Made by a program: the position numbers and the translations under genes | Shown here: positions 33,800-36,224 of the stretch, piece after piece | Layout: each line of letters opens with the position of its first letter | Position numbering within the stretch: the first letter of the stretch is position 1 | Notes under the pieces: model-generated | The model's database searches: none | Told to the model about the DNA's origin: nothing | The model's input: the letters and a program-made list of their open reading frames with translations, nothing else | Assembly (NCBI GenBank): GCA_002705265.1 | Contig: PAHR01000030.1 | Coordinates: 1 to 36,224 of the forward strand | Direction of reading: 5' to 3' | Origin: Pelagibacteraceae bacterium | Lineage (GTDB): Bacteria; Pseudomonadota; Alphaproteobacteria; HIMB59 | Length of the DNA stretch: 36,224 nucleotides

Positions 33800-34960
33800 T
33801 TATTTCTTTAAATGCTTAATAGCTGCTGCAACACCGCTACCAAGTTCAAATTTAATTCCTACATCATACATAGCTAACTCTGCAGTAGATATAGCTCCAA
33901 GGATCATTGTGCTATTTAAATCACCTAAATGCCCTATTCTAAAAAGTTTGCCGGCAACTTTATTTAAACCACCACCAAAAGATGTATTATATTTATTATA
34001 AGCTGTTTTTACAACATCCATGGAATCTATTCCTTCAGGCACCATAATTGCTGTAACAGTATTAGAATATAAAGATGGATCTTGAGCACAAAGATTTAAC
34101 CCCCAAGCTTCAGCAGCATTTCTTACAGCAGTTGCTAAAAACGCATGTCTTGAATAAATATTTTCAAGTCCTTCTTCTAGCATCAAATTAAGAGCTTCTC
34201 TTAAACCTCTTAATAAAGGCATAGGATTTGTATAAGGCCAATACCCTGTATTATTTACAGCTAACATGTCATGAAAATCGTAATAAGCTCTTCTCATATT
34301 AGATTTTTTAGCCATCTCTAATGCTCTTTGACTAATACAAGAAATTGCTAAACCTGCGGGAAGCATAAATCCTTTTTGAGATCCTGAAATCGCTGCATCA
34401 ACACCCCATTTATCCATTTGAAAATCTATTGAACCAATAGAGCTTACGCCATCTACAAATAATAGAGCTGGATGTTTTAAATTATTTAATAATTCCCTAG
34501 TTTTTGAAACGTTATTTGTAACTCCTGTAGAAGTTTCATTATGAGTTACTAAAACAGCTTTAATTTTATGACTTGTATCTTCTTTTAAAATTTTTTCGAA
34601 TTCATCATGAGGGGTTCCTAAGCCCCAATCAACATCTACTACTTCAACTTCAATTTTAAGTTTCTTACACATTTCAACCCAAAGGTGAGAAAATTGTCCA
34701 AAACGACCTGATAAAACTTTATCTCCCTCGTTTAATATGTTTGTAAGAGCTGCTTCCCATCCGCTACTACCAGTACCTGCAAATACAAATGGTTGAGCTT
34801 CTGAAGTTCCAAAAACTTTTTTTAAATCAGAAATTAAAGGATGCCAAAATTTCTCCATACCAGGTGCTCTATGATCCTCATTAGATATATCCATAGCTTG
34901 ACGAACTCTATCAGGCATATTTGTAGGTCCTGGAACAAAAAGTGAAATCTTTCCTGGCAT
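33800..34960 (-). CDS. Serine/alanine-glyoxylate aminotransferase family
   Basis: PLP class V aminotransferase of 386 residues. The opening SLFVPGPTNMPDRVRQAMDI and NEDHRAPGME are typical of the SGAT/AGT family; the cofactor lysine is K196 in SGSQKGFMLPAG, with LFVDGVSSIGS carrying the PLP aspartate and FRIGHLGDLN near the C terminus. It transfers the amino group of serine, alanine or aspartate to glyoxylate, giving glycine. Sga of the serine cycle and BhcA of the beta-hydroxyaspartate cycle are close relatives and cannot be told apart here; no bhcBCD or other serine-cycle genes lie in the window. AAAAGGAG precedes the ATG. A dyad motif lies 60 bp upstream. Confidence 0.88.
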   Translation of the reverse strand: MPGKISLFVPGPTNMPDRVRQAMDISNEDHRAPGMEKFWHPLISDLKKVFGTSEAQPFVFAGTGSSGWEAALTNILNEGDKVLSGRFGQFSHLWVEMCKKLKIEVEVVDVDWGLGTPHDEFEKILKEDTSHKIKAVLVTHNETSTGVTNNVSKTRELLNNLKHPALLFVDGVSSIGSIDFQMDKWGVDAAISGSQKGFMLPAGLAISCISQRALEMAKKSNMRRAYYDFHDMLAVNNTGYWPYTNPMPLLRGLREALNLMLEEGLENIYSRHAFLATAVRNAAEAWGLNLCAQDPSLYSNTVTAIMVPEGIDSMDVVKTAYNKYNTSFGGGLNKVAGKLFRIGHLGDLNSTMILGAISTAELAMYDVGIKFELGSGVAAAIKHLKK

Positions 34961-34991
34961 TTATTCAACTCCTTTTATTAATAATATAAAT

Positions 34992-35035
34992 ATTATATAT
35001 AAGGGAAAAAACATACTAGATTTCATCAGATGAAA
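34992..35035 (-). promoter_or_regulatory. sga promoter with upstream TTTCA-N5-TGAAA site
   Basis: TATAAT on the minus strand (34992-34997) lies about 32 bases before the ATG. The dyad TTTCATCAGATGAAA (35021-35035; 7-bp arms with one central base) is centred about 43 bases before the predicted start of transcription, a typical activator position. It belongs to the same motif group as the sites at 553, 9309 and 29671. Confidence 0.55.
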
Positions 35036-35091
35036 CAAACATTAATATCTTATTAATCAATAATGAAATTGAATAGATAATATGGAAATTT

Positions 35092-35166
35092 TGGCATCTC
35101 CTACGGGAATCGAACCCGTGTCTTCACCGTGAAAGGGTGATGTCCTAACCGCTAGACGAAGGAGAC
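35092..35166 (-). tRNA. tRNA-Glu (anticodon UUC)
   Basis: 75 bases including encoded CCA. The acceptor stem GTCTCCT pairs with AGGAGAT, the first pair being a G-U wobble. The D arm has TCGTCTAGCGGTTAGGAC, the anticodon stem TCACC/GGTGA encloses the loop CTTTCAC with anticodon TTC, and the T loop is GTTCGATTCC. It matches glutamate tRNAs in all conserved blocks. Confidence 0.96.
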
Positions 35167-35208
35167 ACTTATACGGAATTAAAATAGCTAGATTTAACTA
35201 AAAATCAA

Positions 35209-36224
35209 TCAATGAATATCTTCAATATGGGCAATAACGTTTGAACTATAAGTGTCTCTTTTTACCTTATAAAAGCAATTAAAAGTATCTTTTTTAGAGA
35301 TATATTCTTTAAACTTAATTACATCAATATCAAAAAAAATACCAATTAATGAGTTTCCAAGATTATCAAATAACTTACATTTTATATGTTTTTCTTTAAA
35401 AATATTTAAAATATTTATTTTTAAATTCTCAGATTTAAAAACCGGCTCTGGGTTTAACTGACCAAAAGGACTCATCAAACTTAAATCGTTTAATAAATTT
35501 TCATTTATTACTGATATGTCTAAATTCATTTCATAAAAATTATTTTTTTCAGGATAAAACCCTTGAAATTTTGTAAATAAAAAATTTTTAAATTCTTTAA
35601 TTGAATCTTTTTCCAATGTAAATCCACAAGCTTTAGAATGACCTCCTCCTTTAATTATTATTTTTTTTTCCACAGCTTCTATCATTAAATTACCAATGTT
35701 TAATCCTCCTGTAGATCTACCTGACCCAACAATTAAATCATTTGAATTGGTCATCACAAAAGATGGCTTTTTATTACCCCTCATAAGACGTCCTGCTATG
35801 ATACCAATAACACCTATGTGCCAAGAAGGATCATAAAAAAAATTTATTGCATCACTCTCTTCTATTAAAGTAGTTAAAGAATTAATAATTTTATTTTGAA
35901 TTTTTTGTCGTTCCTGATTTTTAGAGGTAATTATTGATGAATACTGAGTTGCAGCATGAATATTTTCACAAGAAAGTAAATTAAAACCAAGATATGACTC
36001 TCCCATTCTTCCACCAGCATTAATTCTAGGACCTAAAATAAATCCTAAGTGATATTCTGAAATTTTTTGATTAATTTTTGATTGATTTATTAAAGTTACG
36101 ATGCCTTTATTTTTAATATCATAATTTAAAATATTTAGACCTTGCTTAACAAAAGATCTATTTATTGAATTAAGCGGAACTAAGTCACAAATTGTTGCCA
36201 AAGCGACTAAATCCAAATATTGAA
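35209..36224 (-). CDS. recJ: Single-stranded-DNA exonuclease RecJ, C-terminal part
   Basis: About 338 residues of the C-terminal side are visible; the 5' end lies beyond the right edge, and the frame is open there. DLVALATICDLVPL sits at the junction after the DHH catalytic domain; LGPRINAGGRMGESYLGFNLL and WHIGVIGIIAGRLM with GGGHSKACGFTL are hallmark RecJ/DHHA1 motifs, and an OB-fold-like tail follows. The metal-binding DHH motifs themselves are outside the window. RecJ degrades single-stranded DNA 5' to 3' in repair and recombination. The tRNA-Glu gene lies 42 bp downstream. Confidence 0.93.
   Translation of the reverse strand, partial: QYLDLVALATICDLVPLNSINRSFVKQGLNILNYDIKNKGIVTLINQSKINQKISEYHLGFILGPRINAGGRMGESYLGFNLLSCENIHAATQYSSIITSKNQERQKIQNKIINSLTTLIEESDAINFFYDPSWHIGVIGIIAGRLMRGNKKPSFVMTNSNDLIVGSGRSTGGLNIGNLMIEAVEKKIIIKGGGHSKACGFTLEKDSIKEFKNFLFTKFQGFYPEKNNFYEMNLDISVINENLLNDLSLMSPFGQLNPEPVFKSENLKINILNIFKEKHIKCKLFDNLGNSLIGIFFDIDVIKFKEYISKKDTFNCFYKVKRDTYSSNVIAHIEDIH

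Noticed and set aside
1-36224. Mobile elements, prophage, CRISPR arrays or defence systems
   Set aside because: No transposase, integrase, phage or Cas gene, no regularly spaced repeats, and gene order is compact and metabolic throughout.

Overview
The window is very AT-rich, densely packed and has short intergenic gaps. Its gene content (TMA/TMAO oxidation, TRAP-free TctABC uptake, an alphaproteobacterial-type SucC, NhaD) points to a streamlined marine alphaproteobacterium of the SAR11 kind. No insertion sequence, integrase, phage gene or CRISPR array is visible. This taxonomic call is inference from composition and gene content, not from a marker-gene comparison.

Left part (1-9.2 kb): a methylated-amine island. 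The 5' part of a sarcosine-oxidase-beta-type gene (soxB or mgdA) is divergent from tmm (TMA monooxygenase). A minus-strand run then encodes TmoX, TmoW and TmoV (TMAO uptake), a small multidrug-resistance-type protein, and Tdm (TMAO demethylase). Together they would take up TMA/TMAO and yield dimethylamine plus formaldehyde. The middle (9.3-20.4 kb) is mixed: alanine racemase, a cold-shock protein, an APH-type kinase facing a TPP-riboswitch-controlled thiBPQ thiamine transporter, mmsA, a degenerate CDGSH-type protein, glyoxalase I with a hypothetical membrane-anchored protein, an EamA exporter, a class I glutamine amidotransferase, a LOG-family enzyme and a chorismate mutase.

Right part (20.4-35 kb): a carboxylate/C1-acyl-CoA island. 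On the minus strand run tctC-tctB-tctA-gntR and then a ThDP lyase of the 2-hydroxyacyl-CoA lyase/oxalyl-CoA decarboxylase type, a formyl-CoA transferase (Frc), a 10-formyl-THF-hydrolase-like protein and NhaD. Divergent from tctC is qor-sucC-sucD, where sucD carries an in-frame TAA at codon 84. A further minus-strand pair encodes a PanE-family reductase and a serine/alanine-glyoxylate aminotransferase. A plausible joint role is import of a small carboxylate (oxalate or a 2-hydroxy acid), CoA activation by Frc, cleavage to formyl-CoA, and an exit through glyoxylate to glycine. The window ends with tRNA-Glu(UUC) and a partial recJ.

Two regulatory motifs tie the islands together. A 15-bp dyad TTTCA-N5-TGAAA lies upstream of soxB/tmm, tmoX, tctC and sga. 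A second dyad with the core GTATACAATATAC lies over the predicted promoters of the ThDP lyase operon and of qor-sucCD, and is a good candidate operator for the GntR regulator encoded between them.
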